Shown piece by piece: positions 37,101-45,380 of a stretch of 64,000 bases of DNA. The stretch comes from Catellatospora citrea (GTDB lineage: Bacteria > Actinomycetota > Actinomycetes > Mycobacteriales > Micromonosporaceae). A program made the translations under genes and the position numbers. The stretch is from contig NZ_RAPR01000001.1 of the NCBI RefSeq assembly GCF_003610235.1, forward strand, positions 4,836,001 through 4,900,000, in the 5' to 3' direction. The notes beneath the pieces were generated by a model, which ran no database searches, was not told the origin of the DNA, and worked only from the letters and a program-made list of their open reading frames with translations. Position 1 is the stretch's first letter. Each line of letters starts with the position of its first letter.

Positions 37101-37411
37101 AGCTGCCCGAGCACCCGCAGCTGGGGGCGTATCAGGTGGCGGTCGAGGCGGGCGGGTTCCCGGAGGGCGACGAGTCCGGCGGAGCGGCGCTGGTGCAGCT
37201 GGGCACCACCCACCGCGACGCCAAGGAGCAGGTGCAGGACGCGATCGGCGAGACCGCCGACCCGCAGTGGGCGCACGCGATGGTGCACCGCACCGCGGCC
37301 ACCATGGCCGCCTCCACCTTCGTCGCGAAGGTCAACGACAAGTGCCGGGTCTGCCCGGTGAAGAGCAGCTGTCCCGTCTCCGGCAAGGGTCGCCAGGTGG
37401 TGGAGCCGTGA
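34145..37411 (+). CDS. adnA: AdnA subunit: SF1 helicase-like motor plus RecB-type nuclease with Fe-S cluster
   Basis: 1088 residues from the GTG at 34145 (an ATG at 34136 is also in frame). Walker A GGPGTGKTTTL at 43-53; the DExx box is degenerate (YVDELADTD instead of DEYQDT), as expected for the weaker motor of AdnAB. The C-terminal nuclease shows GNLVHAAAML, VGRVDRLEV, VIDLKTGK (about 970) and QLGAYQVAV. Fe-S cysteines are in ALRCGLRW and CRVCPVKSSC (C-x2-C-x5-C, about 1067-1076). AdnAB resects double-strand breaks in actinomycetes in place of RecBCD. It overlaps adnB by GTGA. Confidence 0.92.
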   Translation: MSSGVQRDWRLVRGSGPDRPAFRADPAQQRVIAHESGPLLVRGGPGTGKTTTLVEAVARRVADGVDPQRILVLTFGRRGSQSLRRRIEARIARGVGHEPLVRTFPAYAFGLLRRSAALLGDPSPRLLSGPEQDLVIRELLPGEDAGWPDRLLPALGTRAFAEQLRDLLLRAAERGIGPADPLWQRRDDWQAAARFLHEYEQTMALRDASTRGSAGYDHAELVRAATAMLRRDPELLAAERSRLSAVYVDELADTDPAQVELLQLIAGGLPLTAFADPDSSTYAFRGADPQIVRTFSELFPGTAQVVLATTHRAAPAVRAATARIARRLPGHLPVVPAPRQEQAPPPASGSAQATAVASGQPVPRSEPPDDPDVGVEVVALRSRVSEAAFVAHRLRRAHLVDGVPFSRMAVIMRSTNSQLPAYERALRQAGVPTKVLAEDLPLHQQPAVKPLLILLRCALKPELLTEEAAVALLHSPLGGADPMAERRLRQGLRALAISGGDTRGSGELLVEALRDPAELAALDRRWAAPATRIAMLLATARETAGRPRATAEEVLWSVWRASGLAERWAAVATAPAMGLDQQRRAETADRDLDAIMVLFDAAARFTDRLPGARIDTFLEHVADQQLPADSLAASGDRGEAVRLLTAHAAKGLEWDVVVVAGVQEGVWPDLRLRGSLLGSEQLVDEVAQRAQPGAKAQRVAQTAALLTEERRLFYVAATRARRRLVVTAVDSGAVGGADGEDRPSRFLFELAPPVKVDEDEVAELELARPPRALTLSALVAELRSAVTGPDPVRRHAAARELARLAAAGVPGAHPDSWWGLPELSDDGPLHGPDEPVRVTPSTMESALRCGLRWLLERHGGAAASTAAQGVGNLVHAAAMLADEAMSDPAVLVDYVAARFDAIELAAAWLAGREKDRSAEMLGKLTRWLAENPRRLVAIEREFTVRLDAEPPIDLVGRVDRLEVDDQGRLVVIDLKTGKTTTATREELPEHPQLGAYQVAVEAGGFPEGDESGGAALVQLGTTHRDAKEQVQDAIGETADPQWAHAMVHRTAATMAASTFVAKVNDKCRVCPVKSSCPVSGKGRQVVEP

Positions 37412-40400
37412 CAGAGCTCGTCAAGAAGGCTGTCGTCGAGGAGGGGCCGCGGTGGACGCCGGAGGAGCTGGCGGCGCAGCTGGGGCTCAAGCCGCCGACC
37501 GCTGAGCAGGCGGCGGTGATCAGCGCGCCGGTCGCGCCGCTGCTGGTCGTCGCGGGCGCGGGCTCAGGCAAGACGGAGACGATGGCGGCCCGGGTGCTGT
37601 GGCTGGTCGCCAACCAGCACGTACGCCCGGAGCACGTGCTGGGGCTGACCTTCACCCGCAAGGCCGCGGGCGAGCTGGCGCACCGGGTGCGGGTGCGGCT
37701 GGGGCAGCTGCGCCGGCACGTCGGCACCCGGTTCACCGAGGGCCTCGACGGCGAGCCGACCATCGCCACGTACCACTCGTTCGCGGCGCGCATCGTGACC
37801 GAGCACGGCCTGCGCGCCGGATACGAGCCGAGCACCCGGCTGCTCACCGAGGCGTCCTGCTGGCAGCTGGCCGACGAGGTGGTGCGCTCCTACACCGGGG
37901 ACATGTCGGCGGTAGAGGCGGCGCCGAGCACGGTGGTGTCGGCGGTGCTGGCGCTCGCCGGGGAGCTGGCCGAGCACCTGGTCACCCCGGACAGCCTGGC
38001 CACCTGGACGGGCCGCTTCCACGCGAGCGTCGACGCGAAGCCGGGCCGGGTGATGGCCGACGTGCGCGACCTGCTGGCCCGCCAGCGTGCCCGGTTGCAG
38101 CTGCTGCCGCTGGTGCGCAGGTACGCCGAACGCAAGCAGTTGCTGGAGGCGATGGACTTCGGCGACCAGATGTCGCGAGCGGCGCGGGTGGCCCGCGACC
38201 ATCCCGAGGTCGGCGCGGCCGAACGCGATCGCTTCCGGGTGGTGCTGCTCGACGAGTACCAGGACACCAGCCACGCGCAGGTGACGCTGCTGCGGGCGCT
38301 GTTCGCGGGGGACGTGGCCGTGGTCGAGGGCGGGGTGTCCGGGCAGGGACACCCGGTGACCGCGGTCGGCGACCCGTGCCAGTCCATCTACGGCTGGCGC
38401 GGGGCCAGCGCGGGCACCCTGGACCGCTTCCCGGGCGAGTTCCCCGACCGCGACGGTGAACCCGCCGCGCAGGCGCAGCTCGGACGCAGTTTCCGGAACC
38501 GGTCGGAGATCCTGTCGGTGGCCAACGCGATCTCCGCGCCGCTGCGCGACCGGGGCGCCCGGGTGGTCTCGCTGACCTCCGGCAGCGCCGAGCCGGGCAT
38601 CGTGCAGTGCGCGCTGCTGGAGTCGTACCTGGACGAGGCCGAGTGGATCGCCGACCAGGTCGTCACCGCGTGGCGCAGCGAGGCGGGCACGGCCGACGAC
38701 CAGAACCCGGCGCACATCCCGGTCGACCGACGGCCCACCTCGGCGGTGCTGGTGCGGGTGCGCTCGCAGATCGCGCCGATCGAGGCGGCGCTGCGGGCCC
38801 GGGGCCTGCCGGTCGAGGTGGTCGGCCTGGGCGGCCTGCTGGACACGCCCGAGGTGCGCGACGTGGTGTGCACGCTGCGGGTGCTCAACGACCCGCTGGA
38901 CGGGGCCAGCCTGCTGCGGCTGCTCACCGGCGCGCGCTGGCGGATCGGGCCGCGTGACCTGGTGGCGCTGCATCGGCGGTCGCGCGTGCTGGCGCACGAC
39001 CGACGTCCGGCGGGCGACGACGCCGACATCGTCACGGACCGGCTCGACGACGCCGCGCTGGCCGAGGCGCTGGAGGACCTCGGCGAGCCGGAGCAGTACT
39101 CGCCCGCGGCGTACACCCGGCTGTCGGCGTACGCGAAGGAGCTGGCCGGGCTGCGCGCCCGGCTGGACCAGCCGGTGAGCGACCTGATCGCCGACATCGA
39201 GCGCACCGCGGGCCTGGACGTCGAGGTCGCGGTGCGGGCCGGTGACGCGGGGCTGGCCCGCGCGCACCTGGACACGCTCGGCGAGGTCGCGGCCCGGTTC
39301 GCGATCGAGACCGACGGCGCGCCGCTGGGCGCGTTCCTGTCCTACCTGTCCGCGGCCGAGGACGAGGAGCGCGGGCTGTCGCCGGGCGAGATCGACGTGG
39401 CCGAGGGCGCGGTGCAGATCCTGACCGCGCACGCGGCCAAGGGCCTGGAGTGGGACGTGGTCGCCGTGGCGGGGCTGACCAAGGACGTCTGGCCGGGCCC
39501 GAGCAAGGGCACCGACCACTTCCTCAAGGGCCTGGGCGTGCTGCCGTTCCCGCTGCGCGGCGACCGCGACGGCCTGCCCGCGCTGGCCGTGAACGGCGCC
39601 GCCGACCAGAAGGAGCTGGGCCGCGCCGTCGCCGACTTCGAGCAGCAGTGGAAGGAGCACGACGCGCGCGAGGAGCGCCGCCTGGCGTACGTGGCGGTGA
39701 CCCGCCCGCGCACCTGGCTGTTCGCCTCCGGCTACTGGTGGGGAGACAAGGTGCGCAAGCCGCGCGGCCCGTCCGCGCTGCTGGCGGAGATCGTCGAGGT
39801 GTGCCGCTCGGGCGAGGGGCACGTCGACGTGTGGATCCCCGAGCCCGAGCCGGATGCGGTCAACCCGACCAGCGGCGAGGTCGTGACGACCTGGCCGAGC
39901 GATCCGCTGGGCGCGCGGCGGCCCACCGTCGAGTCGGCGGCCGACCTGGTCCGCGCCATGCTCGACGACCCGGACGGCGGCACGGCCCCGATCGAGCACG
40001 ACGAGGTGACGCGGCGCTGGCGGCAGGAGTCGGATCTGCTGCTCGTCGAGCGCGACGAGCAGGCCCGGCGGGCGAACCGGGCCGACGTGCTGCTGCCCGC
40101 GCACCTGTCGGTGTCGCAGCTGGTGGCGCTGCGCAAGGATCCGGCCGCGCTGGCCCGGCGGCTGCGGCGGCCGCTGCCCGCCGCACCGGATCCTTATGCC
40201 CGCCGGGGCACCGCATTCCACCACTGGCTGGAGCAGCGCTATGGCGCCGACCAGCTGCTCGACCTGGACGACCTGCCCGGTGCCGCGGACTCCGACGCCG
40301 CGCCCGACGAGGCGCTGGGCGAGCTGAAGGACCGGTTCGAGCAGAGTGTCTGGGCCGACCGGGTGCCGGTCGAGGTGGAGACGCCGTTCGTGGTGGAGCT

Positions 40401-40698
40401 GGGCGGCACCGTCGTGCGTGGACGGATGGACGCGGTGTTCCGCGACGCGGCGGGCGGCTACGAGGTGGTCGACTGGAAGACCGGCCGGGTGCCCGCCGGC
40501 GCGACGGCCACCGCGGCCGCGGTGCAGCTGGCGGCATACCGCTTGGCCTGGGCCGCTTTGGCGGGCGTGCCGGTGGCCAAGGTCAGCGCCGCGTTCCACT
40601 ACGTACGCGACAACCTGACCGTGCGGCCCGCCGACCTGCTCGACGAGGCCGGGCTGACGGCGCTCCTGACCTCGCTGCCCGCCCAGGACGCCGACTAG
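37408..40698 (+). CDS. adnB: AdnB subunit: lead SF1A helicase motor plus RecB-type nuclease
   Basis: 1096 residues, GTG start overlapping adnA. Motor motifs are canonical: GAGSGKTETM (about 50-59), LLDEYQDTS, VGDPCQSIYGWRGA, AHAAKGLEWDVVAVAGL and YVAVTRPRTWLF. The C-terminal nuclease has GTAFHHWLEQRYG, RGRMDAVFRD, EVVDWKTG (about 1018-1026) and QLAAYRLAWA, all catalytic positions present; no Fe-S cysteines, as in known AdnB. It forms the heterodimeric helicase-nuclease with AdnA. A 147-base non-coding stretch follows, containing a short GGCGG/CCGCC inverted repeat. Confidence 0.93.
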   Translation: MTELVKKAVVEEGPRWTPEELAAQLGLKPPTAEQAAVISAPVAPLLVVAGAGSGKTETMAARVLWLVANQHVRPEHVLGLTFTRKAAGELAHRVRVRLGQLRRHVGTRFTEGLDGEPTIATYHSFAARIVTEHGLRAGYEPSTRLLTEASCWQLADEVVRSYTGDMSAVEAAPSTVVSAVLALAGELAEHLVTPDSLATWTGRFHASVDAKPGRVMADVRDLLARQRARLQLLPLVRRYAERKQLLEAMDFGDQMSRAARVARDHPEVGAAERDRFRVVLLDEYQDTSHAQVTLLRALFAGDVAVVEGGVSGQGHPVTAVGDPCQSIYGWRGASAGTLDRFPGEFPDRDGEPAAQAQLGRSFRNRSEILSVANAISAPLRDRGARVVSLTSGSAEPGIVQCALLESYLDEAEWIADQVVTAWRSEAGTADDQNPAHIPVDRRPTSAVLVRVRSQIAPIEAALRARGLPVEVVGLGGLLDTPEVRDVVCTLRVLNDPLDGASLLRLLTGARWRIGPRDLVALHRRSRVLAHDRRPAGDDADIVTDRLDDAALAEALEDLGEPEQYSPAAYTRLSAYAKELAGLRARLDQPVSDLIADIERTAGLDVEVAVRAGDAGLARAHLDTLGEVAARFAIETDGAPLGAFLSYLSAAEDEERGLSPGEIDVAEGAVQILTAHAAKGLEWDVVAVAGLTKDVWPGPSKGTDHFLKGLGVLPFPLRGDRDGLPALAVNGAADQKELGRAVADFEQQWKEHDAREERRLAYVAVTRPRTWLFASGYWWGDKVRKPRGPSALLAEIVEVCRSGEGHVDVWIPEPEPDAVNPTSGEVVTTWPSDPLGARRPTVESAADLVRAMLDDPDGGTAPIEHDEVTRRWRQESDLLLVERDEQARRANRADVLLPAHLSVSQLVALRKDPAALARRLRRPLPAAPDPYARRGTAFHHWLEQRYGADQLLDLDDLPGAADSDAAPDEALGELKDRFEQSVWADRVPVEVETPFVVELGGTVVRGRMDAVFRDAAGGYEVVDWKTGRVPAGATATAAAVQLAAYRLAWAALAGVPVAKVSAAFHYVRDNLTVRPADLLDEAGLTALLTSLPAQDAD

Positions 40699-40844
40699 GC
40701 GGACGGGCGCCGGCTCGCCGGGTCATCCGTTGATGGCGGCGGCTCAGCCGAACCGCCGCAGAGACCAGTCCGGAAACCGACTGCGTGATGTCGCACGCAA
40801 CGGGCATTGTGTGAGCGGACACACGCATCCGTGGGAGGCGCGCC

Positions 40845-40997
40845 GTGGAGTCGTCAATCCGGGAACTGCTCCTGGTGATGCTCCTTGCGCTGATCGGTGT
40901 CGGGGTCGCCGGCGCCGTGGTGCTCGCGCCGTGGCACGCGGCACAGGCCGGTATCGTCGTGGAGGTGCATCCGCCGGCCGCGCCCATGGCCGGTTGA
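40845..40997 (+). CDS. small single-helix membrane protein upstream of mycosin-like gene
   Basis: 50 residues from a GTG at 40845 with GGGAGG six bases upstream. One membrane helix (LLLVMLLALIGVGVAGAVVLA) is followed by a short outside tail (PWHAAQAGIVVEVHPPAAPMAG). No family recognised. It stops 45 bases before the mycosin-like start and is probably co-transcribed with it; a small partner or anchor subunit is conceivable. Confidence 0.65.
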   Translation: MESSIRELLLVMLLALIGVGVAGAVVLAPWHAAQAGIVVEVHPPAAPMAG

Positions 40998-41041
40998 CGA
41001 TGATTGTTGTGAACGCCTCGATACCCGCCGGAGTGCGCCCG

Positions 41042-42259
41042 ATGTCTGGTCCAAAGTCCCTGGTCACGGCTGCTGTCTCGGTTGCCGTGCTGCTGCTGGG
41101 CGCGCCCGCGGCAGCGGCCGAGCCGGACGTGGTGCGCGGTATGCAGTGGCAGCTCACCGGCCTCGACCTGGCCGCGGTCCATCAGCGCGCGACCGGCGCC
41201 GGAGTGCTCGTGGCGGTGCTGGACTCGGGTGTGGATCGTTCCCACCCGGATCTGGCGGGCCAGGTGCTCGGCGGGCCGGACGCCGCCTCGAACACCGATG
41301 TGGACGGTCGAGGCACCGGGCTCGCCGGACTCATCGCAGGTCACGGCCATGTTCCTCCGGTGCCCGCCGGTGTGGTGCGACCTGCCGCGACGCCGTCCGC
41401 GTCGGCCGGCTGGCCCGCGCCGAGCCAGAGCGCCGCCGCGGTGGGCGATCCCCGCTCGGCGGGCGTGCTCGGGGTGGCGCCCGGCGCGCAGATCCTGCCG
41501 ATCGCGTTCGCGCCCGCGCCCGGCGCGACCGGCGACCCGGACGCGCTGGCCACCGCGATCGACCGGGCCGTGTTCGGCGGCGCGAAGATCGTCTGCATCG
41601 GCCGCGGTGTCGTGCCCAGCAGCCGGTTGCAGGCGTCGGTCGACGCGGCCGTGGCCCGGGGCGTGCTGATCGTCGCCGCCGACGCGGACCGGGCCGGCCG
41701 CCCGTTCACGCCCTGGCCGGCCTCGTACTCCGGGGTGCTCAACGCGATCCCGGCGGACCGCTCGGGCCAGGTGCCCGTCGCGCCGCTGAGCGGGCGCACC
41801 ACCGGCATCACGGTGCCCGGCGTCGACCTGATCACGACCGGGGTGGGCGGCGGCTACCGGATGGACGGCGGGTCCAGCGCTGCGGCGGTGCTGGCGGGCG
41901 CCGCGGCGGTGGTCTGGTCGGCATACCCGCAGGCCACGCTGGCCCAGGTGCTGCAGCGGCTGCGGACGACCGCGACGGACGCGGGCGCGCCCGGCGCGGA
42001 CAGCCGGTTCGGCGCGGGCATGCTCAACCTGTCCGCGGCGCTGGCCGCGAACCTGCCGCAGGAGCCTGCGCCGAGCGTGTCGCCGAGTCCGGCCGCGTCC
42101 AGCCCGGCCGCGTCGCCGAGCGGGTCGCCCCTGCCGGTCGCGCTCGCGGACAGCCGGGACTGGCGGCGCTGGCTGGTGGTGCTGCCGTTGCTGCTGTTCC
42201 TGGCGGGTCTGACGGTGTGGGCGGTCCGGTCGGCCCGGGTGCGGCAGCAGGCAGCCTGA
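41042..42259 (+). CDS. mycosin-like subtilase (S8) with mutated catalytic site, membrane-anchored
   Basis: 405 residues from the ATG at 41042 (GGAG upstream; an ATG at 41000 would place 14 residues before the signal peptide). Signal peptide to about residue 26, S8 domain 35-345, Pro/Ser linker, C-terminal membrane helix (WLVVLPLLLFLAGLTVWAV) and short basic tail: the MycP layout of type VII secretion proteases. Asp61 (VLDSGVD) is present, but the catalytic histidine motif DxHGT reads DGRGT (Arg90), the oxyanion asparagine is not evident in IVCIGRGV, and GTS reads GSS with Ser279. It is therefore probably inactive. No ESX genes are in this window. Confidence 0.85.
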   Translation: MSGPKSLVTAAVSVAVLLLGAPAAAAEPDVVRGMQWQLTGLDLAAVHQRATGAGVLVAVLDSGVDRSHPDLAGQVLGGPDAASNTDVDGRGTGLAGLIAGHGHVPPVPAGVVRPAATPSASAGWPAPSQSAAAVGDPRSAGVLGVAPGAQILPIAFAPAPGATGDPDALATAIDRAVFGGAKIVCIGRGVVPSSRLQASVDAAVARGVLIVAADADRAGRPFTPWPASYSGVLNAIPADRSGQVPVAPLSGRTTGITVPGVDLITTGVGGGYRMDGGSSAAAVLAGAAAVVWSAYPQATLAQVLQRLRTTATDAGAPGADSRFGAGMLNLSAALAANLPQEPAPSVSPSPAASSPAASPSGSPLPVALADSRDWRRWLVVLPLLLFLAGLTVWAVRSARVRQQAA

Positions 42260-42334
42260 TCCCGTCCACCTGGCGGGACCGCGGCCGCATCGGTCGCGGG
42301 GCGGATTAACAGATCGTTGCCGATGACGGCCGCT

Positions 42335-42437
42335 CGCGTCCCGCGGGCGGCCGCCGCTGGTGCATGTAAGCTGTATCTCCTATCGTGCCGGTAGGTTATA
42401 TGGGTTTTTCGGCGGCCTCTCCGCGTCCCGCGGGCGG
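42335..42437. repeat. 16-bp direct repeat flanking an AT-rich promoter segment
   Basis: CGCGTCCCGCGGGCGG occurs at 42335-42350 and 42422-42437. Between them is an AT-rich stretch (GTAAGCTGTATCTCC, GGTAGGTTATATGGG) that probably holds the promoter of the FAD-protein gene at 42478. Confidence 0.5.
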
Positions 42438-42477
42438 GCGGCGCTAACTTGATCAGCGAGACGGAGGAGGTACGGCC

Positions 42478-43920
42478 ATGGGCATCGCGGTGGTGGTCGG
42501 GGGCGGCTGCAGTGGCGTGCTCGCCACCCGTGAGCTGCTGCGGACCGGCTGGCACGTGGTGCTCGTCGATCCCGGCGCGCGCCCCGGCCGCGGGCTGGCC
42601 TACAGCACCGCCGCCCCGTGGCACCTGCTGAACTCGCCCGCCGCCGCGATGAGCGCCGACCCCGACCGGCCCGACGACTTCCTGCGCTGGTGCCGGCAGC
42701 GCGACCCGCGCACCGGCCCGACCGACTTCGTGCCGCGCAGCTGGTACGGCGACTACCTGACCGAGACGCTGCGGGCGGCCGACGAGACCGCGCAGGGGCG
42801 GCTCACCGTGCAGCGCGGCCGGGTGGCGCGCATCTTCGAACCGTCCGGCCACGGCGGCCCGCTCACCGTGCTGCTCAGCGACGACGTGGTGATCCCCGCC
42901 GACCGGGTGGTGCTCGCGCTGGGCCACCCCGCCCCGTCCGCCCCGGCCCGGCTCGACGCCGCCGCGGCCCGCTCGGGGGCGTACGTGGCCGACCCGTGGC
43001 GGCCCGGCGCGCTGGACGACCTGCCCGAGGGCCCGATCCTGCTCATCGGCACCGGGCTGACCGCCGTCGACGTGGCGCTGACCCTGGCGAACGCGGGCCG
43101 GCACGACCTCACCGCGGTGTCCCGGCACGGCCTGCTGCCCCAGCCGCACCGCCGGCCGTCGGCAACCGGCTCCGACGCCGTCGCGGCACCGGTCACGGTG
43201 ACGCAGGCGGCGTCCGCGCAGGTGCCGCCCGCGCAGGCGGTGCCGGCCGCGCTCCCCGAGCTGCTGGCCGCGGGCTCGCTCGCGGTGGTGCTGCGCACGC
43301 TGCGGCGGCTCGCCGCGGACACCGGCGACTGGCGGGCGGTGTTCGACGCGCTGCGGCCGCACTGGGACGCGCTGTGGCAGGGCCTGCCCGAGCCGGACCA
43401 GCGCCGCTTCCTGCGGCACCTGGCGCGCTACTGGGAGGTGCACCGGCACCGGATGGCGCCCGCGGTCGCGGACGGCATCGGTGCGCTGCGCGAGCGTGGC
43501 GCGCTGCGGGTGCGGGCGGCCGAGCTGTGCGGCATCGAGGCTGCCGACGAGGGGGTACGCGTGGTGCTGCGCGAGCGGCACGGCGGCGCGATCACCGCGC
43601 CGACGTTCGCCGCGGTGGTCAACTGCACCGGGCCGGGACGCATCGTCGAGTCGGACCCGCTGGTCCGGGCGCTGGTCGCGGAGGGCATGGCCCGGCCGGG
43701 CCCGTACCGCCTGGGGCTGGACACCGACCCGCACGGCGCGCTGCTGCGCCGGGACGGCTCGGCGCACCCGGCGCTGTGGACGCTCGGCCCGACCCGGCGC
43801 GGCGTGCTCTGGGAGACCACCGCCGCGCCCGAGATCAGGACACAGGCCCGCGCGCTCGCCGTCGCGCTGGGCGACGCGGGGCACGACCGTGCGCCGATCG
43901 CGGAGTGCGTGGAGTCCTAG
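42478..43920 (+). CDS. FAD/NAD(P)-binding protein of the lysine/ornithine-monooxygenase-like class
   Basis: 480 residues; ATG with GGAGGAGG upstream. N-terminal dinucleotide-binding fold VVVGGGCSGVLATRELL (GxGxxG-type, GGGCSG), then GRGLAYSTAAPWHLLNSPAAAMSADPDRPDDFL, which is typical of the FAD-NAD(P)-binding (PF13454-like) family. A second nucleotide site GPILLIGTGLTAVDVALTL is near residues 186-204, and an ATG-like motif VVNCTGPGRI is near 380. It is probably a flavin-dependent oxidoreductase in the cytosol; the substrate is unknown. It stands alone: the neighbours are the dead mycosin upstream and the M16 pair 84 bases downstream. Confidence 0.82.
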   Translation: MGIAVVVGGGCSGVLATRELLRTGWHVVLVDPGARPGRGLAYSTAAPWHLLNSPAAAMSADPDRPDDFLRWCRQRDPRTGPTDFVPRSWYGDYLTETLRAADETAQGRLTVQRGRVARIFEPSGHGGPLTVLLSDDVVIPADRVVLALGHPAPSAPARLDAAAARSGAYVADPWRPGALDDLPEGPILLIGTGLTAVDVALTLANAGRHDLTAVSRHGLLPQPHRRPSATGSDAVAAPVTVTQAASAQVPPAQAVPAALPELLAAGSLAVVLRTLRRLAADTGDWRAVFDALRPHWDALWQGLPEPDQRRFLRHLARYWEVHRHRMAPAVADGIGALRERGALRVRAAELCGIEAADEGVRVVLRERHGGAITAPTFAAVVNCTGPGRIVESDPLVRALVAEGMARPGPYRLGLDTDPHGALLRRDGSAHPALWTLGPTRRGVLWETTAAPEIRTQARALAVALGDAGHDRAPIAECVES

Positions 43921-44004
43921 ACCGTCCGCGGCGGCGGCTGTGGGCGAACATTTCACAGCCGCTGCTGCCGACGCCTCCTCCGGCAGCTTGCTAGGGTCGG
44001 CTTT

Positions 44005-45318
44005 GTGTCCACCGAGACCAGCATCCAGATCCCGCGCACGGCGTACGAGGTCGAGCGGTTCACGCTCCCCAACGGTTTGCGCGTCGTGCTCAGCCCGGAC
44101 CGCAGCGCACCGGTGATCGGTGTCGCGGTCGTCTACGACGTGGGAATCCGGTCCGAGCCGCAGGGCCGCACCGGCTTCGCCCACCTCTTCGAACACCTGA
44201 TGTTCCAGGGCTCGGCCAACCTGGAGAAGCTGGCCCACTTCCGGCATGTGCAGGGAGCGGGCGGCACCTTCAACGGCTCCACCCATCTGGACTACACCGA
44301 CTACTTCGAGACGGTGCCGAGCAACGCGCTGGAGCGCATGCTCTTCCTGGAGGCCGACCGCATGCGCGGGCCGCGGCTGACCGAGGAGAACCTCAAGAAC
44401 CAGATCGACGTGGTCAAGGAGGAGATCCGGGTCAACGTGCTGAACCGCCCGTACGGCGGTTTCCCGTGGCTCAAGCTCCCGCCGGTCATGTTCGACACGT
44501 TCCCGAACGCGCACGACGGCTACGGCTCCTTCAGCGACCTGGAGGCGGCCACCGTCCCCGACGCCGCCGAGTTCTTCGACAAGTACTACGCCTGCGGCAA
44601 CGCGACGCTCAGCGTCTCCGGCGACTTCGCGTCCGCGCACGCCCGGATGCTGATCGAGCGCCACTTCAGCGACGTGCCGGCCCGCCCGGCACCGTCGCGG
44701 GCCGACTTCGCCGAGCCCGACCTGACCGCCGAGCGGCGCGAGTCCTACGTGGACAAGCTCGCCCCGCTGCCCGCGGTCGCCTCGGCGTGGCGGGTCCCGG
44801 ACCCGATCACCGACTTCGCCGGCTACCTGCCGTACGTGGTGCTGGCCGAGGTGCTCACCGACGGCGACGCGTCGCGGCTGGTCGAGCGCCTGGTGCTGAA
44901 GGACCGCAGCGTCACCAGCGTCGGCGGCTACCTGGGCTTCATGGGTGAGCCGTTCGAGGTGCGCGACCCCACGGCGCTGCTGCTGCAGTCGCACCTGCCG
45001 CCCGGCGGCAGCGTGGACAAGGTGCTGGTCACCATCGACGAGGAGCTGGACCGGCTGGCCACCGACGGGCTGACCGCGGGCGAGCTGGCCCGCACCCAGG
45101 CCCGGATGGCCACCCACCTGCTCCGCGAGACCGACGCGGTGCTGGGCCGCGCGCTGCGGATGGCCGTGCTGGAGCTGCAGCGGGGCAACCCGGGGCTGCT
45201 CAACGACCTGCCGCACTCGATCGCGGAGGTGACCGAGGAGCAGGTCCGGGCCGCCGCGGCCGCCCTGCGCCCGAACCGCCGGGCGTCCATCGAGGTCGTG
45301 CCCGGAGGCAACCAGTGA
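44005..45318 (+). CDS. M16-family zinc metallopeptidase, catalytic subunit
   Basis: 437 residues, GTG at 44005 seven bases after TAGGGT (leaderless pattern). The inverted zinc motif HxxEH is intact (FAHLFEHLMFQGS) with the downstream glutamate region ERMLFLEADRM, so this subunit should bind zinc. It ends in a GTGA junction with the bridging ORF at 45315. In two-subunit M16 enzymes such as mitochondrial processing peptidase, one subunit holds zinc and the other supplies substrate-binding residues; the following gene fits that second role. Likely substrates are short or unfolded peptides. Confidence 0.9.
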   Translation: MSTETSIQIPRTAYEVERFTLPNGLRVVLSPDRSAPVIGVAVVYDVGIRSEPQGRTGFAHLFEHLMFQGSANLEKLAHFRHVQGAGGTFNGSTHLDYTDYFETVPSNALERMLFLEADRMRGPRLTEENLKNQIDVVKEEIRVNVLNRPYGGFPWLKLPPVMFDTFPNAHDGYGSFSDLEAATVPDAAEFFDKYYACGNATLSVSGDFASAHARMLIERHFSDVPARPAPSRADFAEPDLTAERRESYVDKLAPLPAVASAWRVPDPITDFAGYLPYVVLAEVLTDGDASRLVERLVLKDRSVTSVGGYLGFMGEPFEVRDPTALLLQSHLPPGGSVDKVLVTIDEELDRLATDGLTAGELARTQARMATHLLRETDAVLGRALRMAVLELQRGNPGLLNDLPHSIAEVTEEQVRAAAAALRPNRRASIEVVPGGNQ

Positions 45319-45380
45319 GCGAGCGTACCGGTGGGCTCAGCGGAGCTCGTGCCGTCGAGCGATGCGAGGAGCAGGCATGA
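45315..45380 (+). CDS. bridging mini-ORF between the two M16 genes
   Basis: 21-residue ORF beginning (GTG)SERTGGLSG and ending AVERCEEQA. Its GTG overlaps the upstream stop (GTGA) and its TGA overlaps the ATG of the next gene at 45377 (ATGA). The end (TGCGAGGAGCAGGCATGAGC) is nearly the same as the end of the 4448-4519 element. GAGGAG in it is the ribosome site for the second M16 gene. Confidence 0.45.
   Translation: MSERTGGLSGARAVERCEEQA

Noticed and set aside
35809..37407. Upstream extension of the AdnB frame inside adnA
   Set aside because: AdnB homology begins at GTG 37408, which overlaps the adnA stop; the earlier frame is Arg/Gly-rich antisense-like sequence.
41000..41041. Upstream ATG at 41000 for the mycosin-like gene
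   Set aside because: It has no ribosome site and would put 14 polar residues before the signal peptide; ATG 41042 is better placed.
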